64,000 nt of DNA from Massilia oculi (lineage in GTDB: Bacteria; Pseudomonadota; Gammaproteobacteria; Burkholderiales; Burkholderiaceae_D). The stretch spans positions 1,798,001 to 1,862,000 of the forward strand of contig NZ_CP029343.1 of NCBI RefSeq assembly GCF_003143515.1, given 5' to 3'. Below are positions 7,913 through 16,983 of the stretch, one piece after another (positions within the stretch are counted from its first letter, which is position 1; every line of letters begins with the position of its first letter). The notes under the pieces were generated by a model. It searched no databases and was not told where the DNA came from. It was given only the letters and a program-made list of their open reading frames with translations. A program made the translations under genes and the position numbers.

Positions 7913-9442
7913 ATGAATACCCGAGACAAAGTCGCCGAAGCCGGCGCCCAGCCAACCGTCAAGAAGCTGATCCCGTTCGGCGGCTACCACACCAGCAAGG
8001 TGCCGGGCCACGACCCTGAACTGACCGAGGTCGGCCCCGGCACCCCGATGGGCGAATACATGCGCCGTTTCTGGCATCCGGTCTGCATGTCGCTGGAGCT
8101 CACCGACACCCCGCACTTCCTCAAGATCCTGGGCGAAGAACTGGTCGCCTTCCGCGACGGCTCGGGCCGGATCGGCCTGCTGCACGCCCACTGCGTGCAC
8201 CGCGGCGCCTCGCTCGAATACGGCGCGATCCAGGAGAAAGGCATCATGTGCTGCTACCACGGCATGGTGTTCGACATCGACGGCACCTGCCTGCACGTGC
8301 CCTTCCCCAAGGGCGAGGAGAAGGAGGCCGAGAAGTACGCATGCTCGATCAAGCAGGGCGCCTATAAAGCCTTCGAGCGCCATGGCCTGGTGTTCGCCTA
8401 TATGGGGCCGCCGGAGGAAGAGCCGCCCTTCCCCGAGTGGGAGGGCGACTTCACCGTGGCCGAGGGCGACGAACTGGTTCCGTATTCGAACTTCCAGCAC
8501 TGTAACTGGCTGCAGGTGCAGGACAACGCGGCCGACAACTTCCACCCGACCGCCCTGCACGCGGCCAAGAACGTCGTCAAGGGCCAGTACCAGGGCACGA
8601 CCTTCGACGAGGTCGGCGCGGCCTCGATGGAAGTAGCGCCGGACATGCAGTTCATTCCGGTGCACGGCGGGCGCGGCCTGGCCTGCGCCGGCGCGCGCCG
8701 CGTCAACGGCGACAAGCTGTTCGTGCGGGTCCAGCACCAGGTGCTGCCCAACCTGAGCCTGCACGCCTACACCTCCGAAGACGGCTCGAACAAGAAGCTG
8801 TTCTCGCGCTTCCACATCGTGCGCTGGACCGTGCCGGTCGACGACACCAATGCCAAGATGATCGGCTGGCGCGTGATGGGTCCCGGGATCGATACCCGCG
8901 GCGTCGGCAACAAGGAGATGGTCGGCTACGAAACCATCGACTTCCTCGAAGGCCAGGTGGCCATGCGCCGCCCCGAACGCTTCGGCAAGTACAAGCTGGA
9001 AGACCTGCCGCCGATTCCATCGGACCACCGCGCGCGCGCGAACTACAAGGAATGCCAGTACGCGCCGGGCGACTATGAGGCCATCATCAGCCAGCGTCCG
9101 ATCGCCGTGCACGCCCTCGAGAATCCGACCAAGTTCGACGCCGGCGTGTTCATGTTCCGCAAGCTCCTGCGCGATGCCGTCCGCGGCAGCAATCCGGCCG
9201 CCGGTCCGCAGCAGTTCGCCGAGTGGCTGCGCGAGTCGGGCGGCATGCCCAACAGCTACTGCTCGGGCAATGTGCTGGAGGTGAAGGAAGGGGCGACGGT
9301 CGAGGAAGAAGTGGCGCAACGCCGCCACGTGACGCGCCAGATCGTGGCCATCATCACCGAGAGCGAAAAACTCAAGGGCGACGAACGCGCCGCCTTCGTG
9401 CGCCAGCGCTTCGACGAACTGGAAGGCTCGACCCGCAAGTAA
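7913..9442 (+). CDS. Rieske ring-hydroxylating oxygenase, alpha subunit
   Basis: Terminal oxygenase component that would hydroxylate or O-demethylate an aromatic acid using electrons from the adjacent reductase. The 509-residue product has the Rieske [2Fe-2S] ligands CVH at about residues 101-103 and CCYHG near 120-124, and the mononuclear iron site DNFHPTALH near 207-215, in the spacing of phthalate 4,5-dioxygenase-like (type IA, single subunit) enzymes. No beta subunit gene follows. It is longer than VanA (about 350 residues). Substrate cannot be read from sequence. First gene of an operon under the GntR operators. It starts 11 bases after a GGAGG sequence. Confidence 0.9.
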   Translation: MNTRDKVAEAGAQPTVKKLIPFGGYHTSKVPGHDPELTEVGPGTPMGEYMRRFWHPVCMSLELTDTPHFLKILGEELVAFRDGSGRIGLLHAHCVHRGASLEYGAIQEKGIMCCYHGMVFDIDGTCLHVPFPKGEEKEAEKYACSIKQGAYKAFERHGLVFAYMGPPEEEPPFPEWEGDFTVAEGDELVPYSNFQHCNWLQVQDNAADNFHPTALHAAKNVVKGQYQGTTFDEVGAASMEVAPDMQFIPVHGGRGLACAGARRVNGDKLFVRVQHQVLPNLSLHAYTSEDGSNKKLFSRFHIVRWTVPVDDTNAKMIGWRVMGPGIDTRGVGNKEMVGYETIDFLEGQVAMRRPERFGKYKLEDLPPIPSDHRARANYKECQYAPGDYEAIISQRPIAVHALENPTKFDAGVFMFRKLLRDAVRGSNPAAGPQQFAEWLRESGGMPNSYCSGNVLEVKEGATVEEEVAQRRHVTRQIVAIITESEKLKGDERAAFVRQRFDELEGSTRK

Positions 9443-9459
9443 GGCGGGCGGGCACCATG

Positions 9460-9480
9460 GGCCCGGGATGCGTCCGGGCC
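9460..9480 (+). other. GC hairpin between oxygenase and reductase genes
   Basis: GGCCCGG (9460-9466) pairs with CCGGGCC (9474-9480) around a 7-base loop, with no T-run. It could stabilise the upstream message or separate translation of the two genes. Functional meaning is inferred. Confidence 0.4.
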
Positions 9481-9495
9481 GCTCAGGAGACAAGC

Positions 9496-10503
9496 ATGGA
9501 AATGACACAGACCCACATCAATCCGGCCGACACCCCGCCCGACACCCGCCTGTCGCTGCTGGTGCGCCAGATCCGCTTCGAAGGCCGGGGCATCAACTCA
9601 TACGAGCTGGTGCACCCGCAGGGCGAAGACCTGCCGCCGTTCGAGGCCGGCGCTCACATCGACATCCACCTGCCGAACGGGATGACGCGCCAGTACTCGC
9701 TGTGCAATGCGCCGTGCGAACGGCACCGCTACGTGATCGCGGTGCTGCGCGACGAGAAGGGCCGCGGCGGCTCGAAAGCCCTGCACGATATGCTGAAGGT
9801 GCAGGACATCGCCAGCGTCGGCGCGCCGCGCAACAACTTCGGCCTGGCGCCGGGCGCCCGCAAGGTCATCCTGCTGGCCGGCGGCATCGGCGTCACGCCG
9901 GTCAAGTCGATGGCGCACGCACTGGAAGCCCAGGGCATTCCCTTCGAGCTGCACTACTGCGCGCGCAACCGCGACTGCGTGGCCTTCGGCGAACAGTTCG
10001 ACGCGCACTGGGAGCATGGCAGCGTGCAGTTCCATTTCGACCACGGCAAGCCTGGCGAGGGCCTGGACATCGCGGCCCTGCTGAAGGACCCGGGCGACGA
10101 CACCCACCTGTTCTACTGCGGCCCGGCCGGCTTCATGCAGGCCTGCGCCGACGCCAGCCGCCACTGGCCGGCCGGCGCCGTCCACTTCGAGCACTTCAAG
10201 GCACCGGAGCCGGCGGCCGACGCCTGCGCGCCGGCGACGGCCGGCGCCTTCCTGCTCAGGATCGCCAGCACCGGCGCCGAAATCGAGGTGCCGCCCGAAC
10301 GCAGCATCGCCGAGGCCCTCGAACAGGCCGGCGTGCGGGTCGAGACCTCCTGCCAGGCCGGCCTGTGCGGCACCTGCAGGATCCGCTACCTGGAAGGCTC
10401 GGTCGACCACCGCGACTACATCCTCGGCGCCGACGAGCAGGAGCAGTGGCTGACGGCGTGCGTTTCGCGCGCCACCAGCCCGGTGCTCGTGCTCGACCTC
10501 TGA
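9496..10503 (+). CDS. VanB/PDR-type ferredoxin-flavin reductase of the oxygenase
   Basis: Transfers electrons from NAD(P)H through flavin and [2Fe-2S] to the Rieske oxygenase. The 335-residue product has a flavin-binding barrel with RQYSLCNAP (near residue 73), an NAD domain with LLAGGIGVTPVKSM (near 135) and a C-terminal plant-type ferredoxin domain with CQAGLCGTC and a distal Cys. Domain order matches phthalate dioxygenase reductase and VanB. The chosen ATG at 9496 follows CAGGAGA. The longer open frame to 9223 runs inside the oxygenase gene in another frame. Confidence 0.93.
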   Translation: MEMTQTHINPADTPPDTRLSLLVRQIRFEGRGINSYELVHPQGEDLPPFEAGAHIDIHLPNGMTRQYSLCNAPCERHRYVIAVLRDEKGRGGSKALHDMLKVQDIASVGAPRNNFGLAPGARKVILLAGGIGVTPVKSMAHALEAQGIPFELHYCARNRDCVAFGEQFDAHWEHGSVQFHFDHGKPGEGLDIAALLKDPGDDTHLFYCGPAGFMQACADASRHWPAGAVHFEHFKAPEPAADACAPATAGAFLLRIASTGAEIEVPPERSIAEALEQAGVRVETSCQAGLCGTCRIRYLEGSVDHRDYILGADEQEQWLTACVSRATSPVLVLDL

Positions 10504-10584
10504 TTCCATTCCATCCGACGGCCACGCCGCAGCGCCCGCATGGCGGCGGCAGGCCTTGCGCATTACCCTACCGAAGGAGACAGC

Positions 10585-11418
10585 ATGCTGGACAAAGTGA
10601 AACCCACGACCGCCCAGGCGGCCCCGATCTCGATCTACCAGCCCAAGCAGAGCGGACTGATTTATCCGGAGATCCCCGTATTCGACAACGTCGCCGACGA
10701 GCGCCAGCACCGCAAGGAGCGCCTGGTCGCGGCCTGCCGCGCCTTCGCCCAGCACAAGTTCGACTATGGCTTCGCCGGTCACCTGACGGTGCGCGACCCC
10801 GAATTTCCGGAACTGTACTGGACCAACCCGATGTGCGTGCACTTCGACCAGGTCAGGATCTCGAACCTGATCCTGGCCGACCACAAGGGCACCGTGGTCG
10901 AGGGCGACTACGCGATCAACCGCGCCGGCTTCGTGCTGCACGCGGCGGTGCACGAAGCGCATCCCGATATCATGGCCATGTGCCACGCCCACACCGTGTA
11001 CGGCACCGCCTTCGCGGCGCTGGGCCGCCCGCTCGACCCGATCAGCCAGGACGCCGCCGCCTTCTTCGAGGACCACATCGTGATCCGCGACGAGGCCGGC
11101 CAGGTGGCGGTGGAAGAAAAGGCGGGCCTGGCGGTATGCGACTGGTTCAAGGACGTCAAGGCCGCGATCCACCAGAACCATGGCCTGCTCACCGCCAGCC
11201 GCCACAGCATCGAGTCGGCCGCGTTCTGGTTCATCGCGCTGGAACGCTGCTGCCAGCAGCAGTTGCTGGTCGAGGCGACCGGGATCGCGCCGGTCATGGT
11301 GCCGCCGGACCGCTCGCGCTACAGCCGCGAGCACGTCGGCAGCGACTACATCGGCTGGCTGCACTTCCAGCCAATCTGGGACCAGTTGAAGCGCACCCAA
11401 CCTGATATGTTCGACTGA
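10585..11418 (+). CDS. Class II aldolase/adducin family enzyme
   Basis: A 277-residue zinc-type class II aldolase-fold protein. CHAHTVYG near residue 135 and IHQNHGLLT near 195 supply the expected metal-binding histidines. In oxygenase operons this fold is known for decarboxylases such as the 3,4-dihydroxyphthalate decarboxylase type, as well as for aldolases, so it may process the oxygenase product. That role is inferred. It starts at ATG 10585 behind AAGGAGA. The intervening 81 bases after the reductase hold nothing clear. Confidence 0.85.
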   Translation: MLDKVKPTTAQAAPISIYQPKQSGLIYPEIPVFDNVADERQHRKERLVAACRAFAQHKFDYGFAGHLTVRDPEFPELYWTNPMCVHFDQVRISNLILADHKGTVVEGDYAINRAGFVLHAAVHEAHPDIMAMCHAHTVYGTAFAALGRPLDPISQDAAAFFEDHIVIRDEAGQVAVEEKAGLAVCDWFKDVKAAIHQNHGLLTASRHSIESAAFWFIALERCCQQQLLVEATGIAPVMVPPDRSRYSREHVGSDYIGWLHFQPIWDQLKRTQPDMFD

Positions 11419-11520
11419 AGAGGAATCGTTTTCACCATTGTTGCACGCCGCGCCGGGACAACCCGAAGGCACATGACGGTGCCCTGGCGCGTATTTCATA
11501 CAACAGCAGGAGACAAGACA

Positions 11521-12834
11521 ATGTTGAGTTCTACTTCCGCGGCGGGGGTCGCGGCTACCCGTGACGAAGAAGGCGCCGTCTATGCCAAGGTGATGTGGCG
11601 GCTGCTTCCCTTCCTGTTCCTCTGCTATGTGTTCGCCTATCTCGACCGGGTGAACGTCGGCTTCGCCAAGCTGTCGATGATGAACGACCTCGGTTTCAGC
11701 GAGGCGGTCTACGGCCTCGGGGCCGGCGTGTTCTTCGTCGGCTATGTGCTGTTCGAGGTGCCCAGCAATATCGTGATGCTGAAGGTCGGCGCGCGCTTCT
11801 GGATCACCCGCATCATGGTCACCTGGGGGATCATCTCGGCCTGCACCATGTTCGTCAACACGCCAACCCAGTTCTAAGTGCTGCGCTTCCTGCTCGGGAT
11901 GGCCGAAGCCGGCTTCTTCCCGGCCGTGCTGCTGTACCTCACCTACTGGTTCCCGTCCTCGCGCCGCGGCAAGGTGACGGCGCTGTTCATGACCGGCATC
12001 CCGATGTCGGGCGTGATCGGCGGACCGCTGTCGGGCTTCATCATGGCCTCGATGGTGGGCGTGGGCAGCCTGTCCAACTGGCAGTGGCTGTTCCTGCTGG
12101 AGGCGATCCCGACCGTGCTGCTGGGGGTGGTCGCCTTCTTCTTCCTGGACGACCGCATCAAGGACGCCAAGTGGCTCGATGCCCGCGAGAAGGCGCTGCT
12201 TGAACACAATCTGGCCCAGGACGCCCAGGGCAAGCACCTGCACAAGCTGCGCGACGGCCTGACCAATCCGCGCGTCTGGCTGCTGGCCATGATCTACCTG
12301 TTCTTCACCATGGGCCTGTACGCGATCAGCTTCTGGCTGCCGTCGATCGTCAAGGACAGCGGCGTGGTCGACCCCTGGCACATCGGCCTGCTGACCACCA
12401 TCCCGTACGCGGCGGCGACCGTCGCGATGGTGATGACCGGACGCAGCTCGGACCGCCATGGCGAGCGGCGCTGGCACCTGGCCCTGGCCGGCTTCGCCGG
12501 CGCCATCGGCCTGGTGTGGAGCGTGCTGTACGCCGGCAACACGACGATCGCCCTGATGGGCCTGACGCTGGCGACGATGGGGATCATGACCACGATCTGC
12601 CAGTTCTGGACCCTGCCGCCGACGATCCTCACTGGCGCGGCGGCCGCCACCGGGATCGCCTTCGCCAACTCGGTCGGCAGCTTCTCGGGCCTGATCGCGC
12701 CGTCGATGCTGGGTTACGTGAAGACGGCGACCGACAGCACCGGCAACGGCCTGCTGGTGATCGCGGCCTGCCTGGTGATCGGCGGACTGCTGGTGTTCAC
12801 GATCCCGGCGCACCTGGTGTCGCGCAAGAAGTAG
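11521..12834 (+). pseudogene. MFS transporter (ACS family) interrupted by an in-frame TAA
   Basis: Encodes an anion:cation symporter family uptake protein of the phthalate/4-hydroxyphenylacetate permease type, presumably for the operon's substrate. Residues 1-118 contain helices 1-3 with YLDRVNVGFAKL, then TAA at 11875-11877, then an in-phase continuation of 318 residues carrying the rest of the twelve helices. Family members read TQFYVLRFLLG across this point, so a Tyr codon (TAC) appears changed to TAA by one base. GTG follows the stop directly and could restart translation, giving a split protein. A sequencing error is the other explanation. ATG at 11521 follows CAGGAGA. Confidence 0.85.
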
Positions 12835-12853
12835 ACTGGCGCAGGCACGATCG

Positions 12854-12887
12854 AAAGGCCCCGCTGCGGCGACGCAGCGGGGCCTTT
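12854..12887 (+). terminator. Strong terminator after the MFS gene
   Basis: AAAGGCCCCGCTGC (12854-12867) pairs perfectly with GCAGCGGGGCCTTT (12874-12887) over a 6-base loop, followed by TTT. It ends the oxygenase operon. The convergent porin gene stops 13 bases away, so it may act in both directions. Confidence 0.93.
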
Positions 12888-12899
12888 TTTGCTCGCCTG

Positions 12900-13985
12900 T
12901 CAGAAGCTGTGGCGGATGCCGACGCTGGTGGCCCGGTCGCCCGTGCCGGATTCGATGGCGCTGCCGACCGTATAGCTGGCGCCGTTGCGGTTGTCGATGC
13001 GCGACCACGCCGCGTGCAGCTCGGTGCGCTTCGACAGCGCGTAGCGGTAGCCGAGCGCGAACTGGCTGGCGTCCTGGTTGCGCGCGCCGCGGTCGTCCTT
13101 GTGGATCCACGACGCCATCAGCGCATGCTGGCCGAACGGCACCGTCAGCCCGAGCAGCGCATCCTTGCTGTCGGTCGATGCGAGCGGCGCGTCGGCGTAG
13201 CCATAGGGATTGTCATTGTTGCGCCACACCGAGCTGTTCAGGCCACGGTTGCGGCCATAGCTGGCGTGGGCCTTCAGGATGCCGAAGTCGTAGACCGCGG
13301 CCACGATGGCGTTCCTGGCGTTCTCCGTATTGCGCAAGGCGGCGGTGTCGTTGTTGCGGTCGTGGTAGCCGAAGCGCAGGCGCAGCGGACCGGACGTATA
13401 GTCGAGCGCCATGCCCAGCTGGCGCCCGCTTTCGCGGTCGGCGGCGGTTTCGCCGGCGGCGGCGACCAGTTCGAGGACCACGCCGTGCCGCGTCGGCGAC
13501 ACGTACTTGACCGTGTTGTCCATGCGGCTGAAGGAGTTGCCGGTCACCGCCAGCATGTTCTTCGAGTCGCCCACGTAGCCGGAACCGAAGGGATCGGCCA
13601 TCACCGTCGTCATGTAGTGCGGCGTGTACTGGCGGCCGACCGTCACCGTGCCGAGCCGGCCCTGCAGACCAACGTAGATCTGGCGCCCGAACAGCAGGCC
13701 GCCCTGGCCCATGGCGCCGGTATCGGCCTGGAAGCCGCTCTCCATCAGGAAGATGGCCGACGTGCCGCCGCCAAGATCTTCCGATCCACGGATGCCGATG
13801 CGCGAGCCGGCGCCGACCCCGCTGCTGAGCTTGGTGAGCTTTCCGGCGCTGCCTCCGGCTTCCTGGACCATGGCCACATCGACCACCCCGTACACGGTCA
13901 CCGCATCCTGGGCCGGCGCCGGCGCGCCGGTGGCCGCCAGCAATGCCGCGGCCAGGCATCGGCGCCTCGTCTGCATCGTTTTCAT
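12900..13985 (-). CDS. Betaproteobacterial general porin (16-stranded type)
   Basis: Trimeric outer-membrane channel. The 361-residue precursor has a signal peptide (residues 1-25, cleavage after APAQ), the typical mature start AVTVYGVVDV, GSRIGIRGSEDLGGG near residue 60, GRQY near 115 and a final aromatic residue (GIRHSF), needed for outer-membrane insertion. It belongs to the porin family 4 group. It probably admits the substrate of the oxygenase pathway, because the same palindromic operator found at the oxygenase operon lies 73 bases upstream of its ATG. Confidence 0.93.
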   Translation of the reverse strand: MKTMQTRRRCLAAALLAATGAPAPAQDAVTVYGVVDVAMVQEAGGSAGKLTKLSSGVGAGSRIGIRGSEDLGGGTSAIFLMESGFQADTGAMGQGGLLFGRQIYVGLQGRLGTVTVGRQYTPHYMTTVMADPFGSGYVGDSKNMLAVTGNSFSRMDNTVKYVSPTRHGVVLELVAAAGETAADRESGRQLGMALDYTSGPLRLRFGYHDRNNDTAALRNTENARNAIVAAVYDFGILKAHASYGRNRGLNSSVWRNNDNPYGYADAPLASTDSKDALLGLTVPFGQHALMASWIHKDDRGARNQDASQFALGYRYALSKRTELHAAWSRIDNRNGASYTVGSAIESGTGDRATSVGIRHSF

Positions 13986-14057
13986 TGTCGTCTCCTGGTT
14001 TTTTTGGTTCCGGCAAAGGCATGCCGATGCGGGGACCCATGGGATTCATATACAGTA

Positions 14058-14071
14058 TTCTGTATACAGAA
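14058..14071. promoter_or_regulatory. Perfect 14-bp operator palindrome before the porin
   Basis: TTCTGTATACAGAA, identical to the site at 7716-7729 and preceded by a related ATATACAGTATTC. It lies between the divergent porin and dienelactone hydrolase genes and could control either or both. Confidence 0.7.
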
Positions 14072-14211
14072 CCCATTGTGCGAGGAGCGTGGTGCGGTGT
14101 CAAGAACGCGAACCTGTTCCGATCCCGCCATCGGCCTTATGATATGTCTCGCAACGGCCGGTCGCATGCATCCCACCGGCTGGCATCCACCTTTCAACCA
14201 AGAGGAATCCC

Positions 14212-14910
14212 ATGTCCGAAACCCTCACCGTCACCACCGCCGACCGCGGCTTCGACTGCTACGTCGCGCGTCCCAATGTCGTGGGCACCTACCCTGTCAT
14301 CGTCGTGCTCCAGGAAATCTTCGGCGTGAACGGCGGCATCCGCAGCATCGCGGACAACTACGCCGCCAAGGGCTATATCGCCGTCGCCCCCGACCTGTTC
14401 TGGCGCACCGACCCGGGCATCCAGCTGTCGGAGGCGAACGAAGCCGACGTCGCCAAGGCCTTCTCGATGTACCAGGCCTATGACTTCGACCACGGCGTGC
14501 AGGACATCGCCGCCACCATCAGCGCCGCGCGCACGATGGAAGGCAGCACCGGCAAGGTCGGCGTCACCGGCTATTGCCTGGGCGGCCTGATGACCTACCT
14601 GGCCGCGGCCCGCACCGATGGCGACGCCTTCGCGGCCTATTACGGCGGCGGCACCGACCAGTACCTGCACGAAGCCAAGCACATCGGCGCTCCCCTGCTC
14701 TACCACCTGGCCGGGGCCGACGAATACATCGGGCCGGAAGCGCAGGAAAAGATCAAGGCCGCGCTGGAAGGCAAGGCCGATGCCGAAGTGCATGTGTACC
14801 CCGGCCGCCAGCACGCCTTCGCCCGTCCCGGCGGCAGCCACTACGATCACGACGATGCGACCCTGGCCAACAGCCGCACCGACGAGTTCTTCGCCCGCAC
14901 CTTGCGCTAG
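14212..14910 (+). CDS. Dienelactone hydrolase family protein
   Basis: Cytoplasmic alpha/beta hydrolase of 232 residues. The catalytic Cys is in GYCLGG (near residue 122), the Asp in GADEYIG (near 171) and the His in RQHAFARPGG (near 202), the Cys-Asp-His triad of dienelactone hydrolases. True dienelactone hydrolases act late in chloro-aromatic and related ring-cleavage routes, which fits its place beside the oxygenase island, but the family has many uncharacterised members. It may share the GTATAC operator with the porin. AAGAGGAAT precedes the ATG. Confidence 0.85.
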   Translation: MSETLTVTTADRGFDCYVARPNVVGTYPVIVVLQEIFGVNGGIRSIADNYAAKGYIAVAPDLFWRTDPGIQLSEANEADVAKAFSMYQAYDFDHGVQDIAATISAARTMEGSTGKVGVTGYCLGGLMTYLAAARTDGDAFAAYYGGGTDQYLHEAKHIGAPLLYHLAGADEYIGPEAQEKIKAALEGKADAEVHVYPGRQHAFARPGGSHYDHDDATLANSRTDEFFARTLR

Positions 14911-14920
14911 GCACGCGATC

Positions 14921-14946
14921 GCCCGCCGGGCGCCATCCCGGCGGGC
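14921..14946. other. Perfect 10-bp GC hairpin after the hydrolase gene
   Basis: GCCCGCCGGG and CCCGGCGGGC with a 6-base loop, starting 11 bases after the stop. No T-run follows, so it would need Rho or act as a 3' stabiliser rather than an intrinsic terminator. The rest of the 176-base gap up to terC shows nothing I can assign. Confidence 0.4.
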
Positions 14947-15086
14947 GCCACCGCGCGCTGCGCGTCCCTGCGCCGGTCTGCACGCAGGCAAGCTGTGATG
15001 CACGTGACATTCGCCTGGGAGGCATGATCTAATACCAACGCTGCCAGTCCCGGAACCATCCGGTCTACCTTGCCTTTGGAGAAATC

Positions 15087-16058
15087 ATGCTCGAATCGGC
15101 CGGTACCCCCACTCTGTATCTCTCTTTTTCCGCCCTCGTGGTCGTCATGCTGGCGATCGACTTCTTCGGCCTCAAGACCGCCGGCGACCACAAGGTAGGC
15201 ACCCGGGAGGCGGCCCTGTGGTCGCTCGTGTGGATCACGGTCGCCCTCGCCTTCGGCGGCTGGTTCTACTGGTACGTGGAGGGTATCGCCGGGCCCGTCG
15301 TCGCGCGCGACAAGGCGCTCGAATATCTCACGGGCTACCTGATCGAAAAATCCCTCGCGGTCGACAACGTGTTCGTCTGGATCACCCTGTTCAGCTTCTT
15401 CAGCGTGCCGCCCCAATACCAGAAGCGCGTGCTGATGTATGGCGTGCTCGGCGCCATCGTGATGCGCGCGATCCTGATCTTCCTGGGGGCCCTGCTGCTG
15501 GCCCGGTTTCACTGGATCCTGTACGTATTCGGCCTGTTCCTGCTGTATACCGGCATCCAGATGCTGATGTCGGCCGGCAGCCAACCCGACCTGGCCGACA
15601 ACAAGGTGCTGAAGTGGCTGCGCGGCCATATGCGCATCACCGACGACTACCATGGCGAGCGCTTCTTCGTGATGCGGAACGGACTGCGCCATGCCACGCC
15701 GATGTTCATTGTGCTGATCATGGTCGAGATCACCGACCTCATCTTCGCGGTCGACTCGATCCCGGCCATCTTCGCCGTCACCAATGACCCCTTCATCGTG
15801 TTTACGTCGAACGTGTTCGCCATCCTGGGCCTGCGCGCCATGTACTTCCTGCTGGCCGACATGGCCGACCGCTTCCACCTGCTCAAATACGGCCTGGCGG
15901 CGATCCTGATCTTTATCGGTATCAAGATGCTGTTGCTCGACATCTACAAGATTCCCACCGGTATTGCGCTCGGCGCCGTCGGCGCCATCCTGGTCATCTC
16001 CGTCATCGCCAGCCTGGTCACGACCAGGCCGCAGAAGACCCCGCCACCGGCCCCCTGA
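15087..16058 (+). CDS. TerC/Alx family integral membrane protein
   Basis: A 323-residue inner-membrane protein with about nine helices, the size of E. coli Alx. EKSLAVDNVFVW near residue 88 and VEITDLIFAVDSIPAIFAV near 212 are the paired acidic motifs of the TerC family. Alx relatives export manganese, with metal binding at those acidic residues. Transport of Mn here is inferred from the family. I looked for a yybP-ykoY manganese riboswitch upstream and could not support one. TTTGGAG precedes the ATG. Confidence 0.9.
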   Translation: MLESAGTPTLYLSFSALVVVMLAIDFFGLKTAGDHKVGTREAALWSLVWITVALAFGGWFYWYVEGIAGPVVARDKALEYLTGYLIEKSLAVDNVFVWITLFSFFSVPPQYQKRVLMYGVLGAIVMRAILIFLGALLLARFHWILYVFGLFLLYTGIQMLMSAGSQPDLADNKVLKWLRGHMRITDDYHGERFFVMRNGLRHATPMFIVLIMVEITDLIFAVDSIPAIFAVTNDPFIVFTSNVFAILGLRAMYFLLADMADRFHLLKYGLAAILIFIGIKMLLLDIYKIPTGIALGAVGAILVISVIASLVTTRPQKTPPPAP

Positions 16059-16230
16059 GAGTCGACGCCGCGCAAGCCCGCGCGGCGCTTCTGTCCGGCT
16101 GGAACGCCAACCCTGCCGAAGCCTGATCTTCGCCAGAGCCGCCGCGTTCGCTCCGACTACTGTATCCCGAGCCCCCCGCCGTACCCATCAGGGTGTGGCG
16201 CATGGCTTCCTGACACGAAAGGAGAATCTC

Positions 16231-16980
16231 ATGGCGAGGTTCGGAGTCGAAGCAATCCGGTATTTCAACCATGCGCGCGCCGCCGGCGTGAGCACGGCGG
16301 GAGACCTGACGTACACCTTTAACAGAAGCAATGGATTCGACAGCGCGCTGCGCTCGACCGGCCACACGCGCGCCTTCTACTGGGCCAATACCGACGTCTG
16401 GGAAACCGATCTCCGCGACGTCGACCAGGGCGGCAGCGACCGCAACTGGGTCGACGACGTCGACCTGTTCTGGATCGAAACGCACGGCAATTCCGAGGCC
16501 GACGGGCGGGCGCGCATGCTGTACGACATCGCGCATGGCGAATGGCGCACCTGGTCCGACGGGTGGCAGCTGGGCGAGGACTGGAACAGCGAATGGGTGA
16601 TGGCCTACTCCTGCCACACGGTCAACCTGGACGCCGTCACCGGCTTGTGGAACATCTTCGCGCGCCTGCACATCTATTGCGGCGCCTGGGGCGATATGGT
16701 CGACGGCATCACCACCGACGAATGCGGCGAGGACGTGGCCGACAACCTGGTCGACGGCGACACCGTCTCGGGCGCCTGGCACGACGGCGTGTCCGACTGG
16801 TGGGTCGACAACCATCCGGTCACCGTCTGCGTGGGCGACGCCGCCACCTGGAACGGCGGCGCCATCCGCTGGGATCTGTCCGCCCTGAACCGCGACCACC
16901 TGTGGGGCCACGGCAGCGTGAGTTCCGACCTGGCGCCGGCGCAGCAGGCATGTCTGTTGTGGAAGTGGACGGAGGGCTGA
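16231..16980 (+). CDS. Putative caspase-fold (clan CD-like) protein, DUF6345-like
   Basis: A 249-residue cytoplasmic-looking protein with no signal peptide or membrane segment, very rich in Trp and Asp. I recognise similarity to proteins catalogued as DUF6345 from memory only. Two features stand out. A hydrophobic strand ending in His-Gly (FWIETHG, His85) is followed 43 residues later by a second strand ending in Ser-Cys (VMAYSC, Cys128). This order and spacing match the catalytic His/Cys dyad of caspase-like clan CD peptidases. Function is otherwise unknown. It starts at ATG 16231 behind AAAGGAGA. The downstream gene follows after 3 bases, so the two form one unit. Confidence 0.65.
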   Translation: MARFGVEAIRYFNHARAAGVSTAGDLTYTFNRSNGFDSALRSTGHTRAFYWANTDVWETDLRDVDQGGSDRNWVDDVDLFWIETHGNSEADGRARMLYDIAHGEWRTWSDGWQLGEDWNSEWVMAYSCHTVNLDAVTGLWNIFARLHIYCGAWGDMVDGITTDECGEDVADNLVDGDTVSGAWHDGVSDWWVDNHPVTVCVGDAATWNGGAIRWDLSALNRDHLWGHGSVSSDLAPAQQACLLWKWTEG

Positions 16981-16983
16981 ACA

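Noticed and set aside
9598..13110. Very long antisense open frame (1170 codons) across the oxygenase operon
   Set aside because: It is a shadow of high-GC third-position bias opposite well-supported genes. It has no family motif and low-complexity Arg/Ala/Gly content.
14921..14946. Hairpin after the dienelactone hydrolase as an intrinsic terminator
   Set aside because: The stem is perfect but there is no T-run on either side.
14911..15086. Possible yybP-ykoY manganese riboswitch before the TerC gene
   Set aside because: Alx relatives often carry one, and a CCTTGCCTTTGG stretch is faintly similar, but the conserved 5' part and pairing could not be found.
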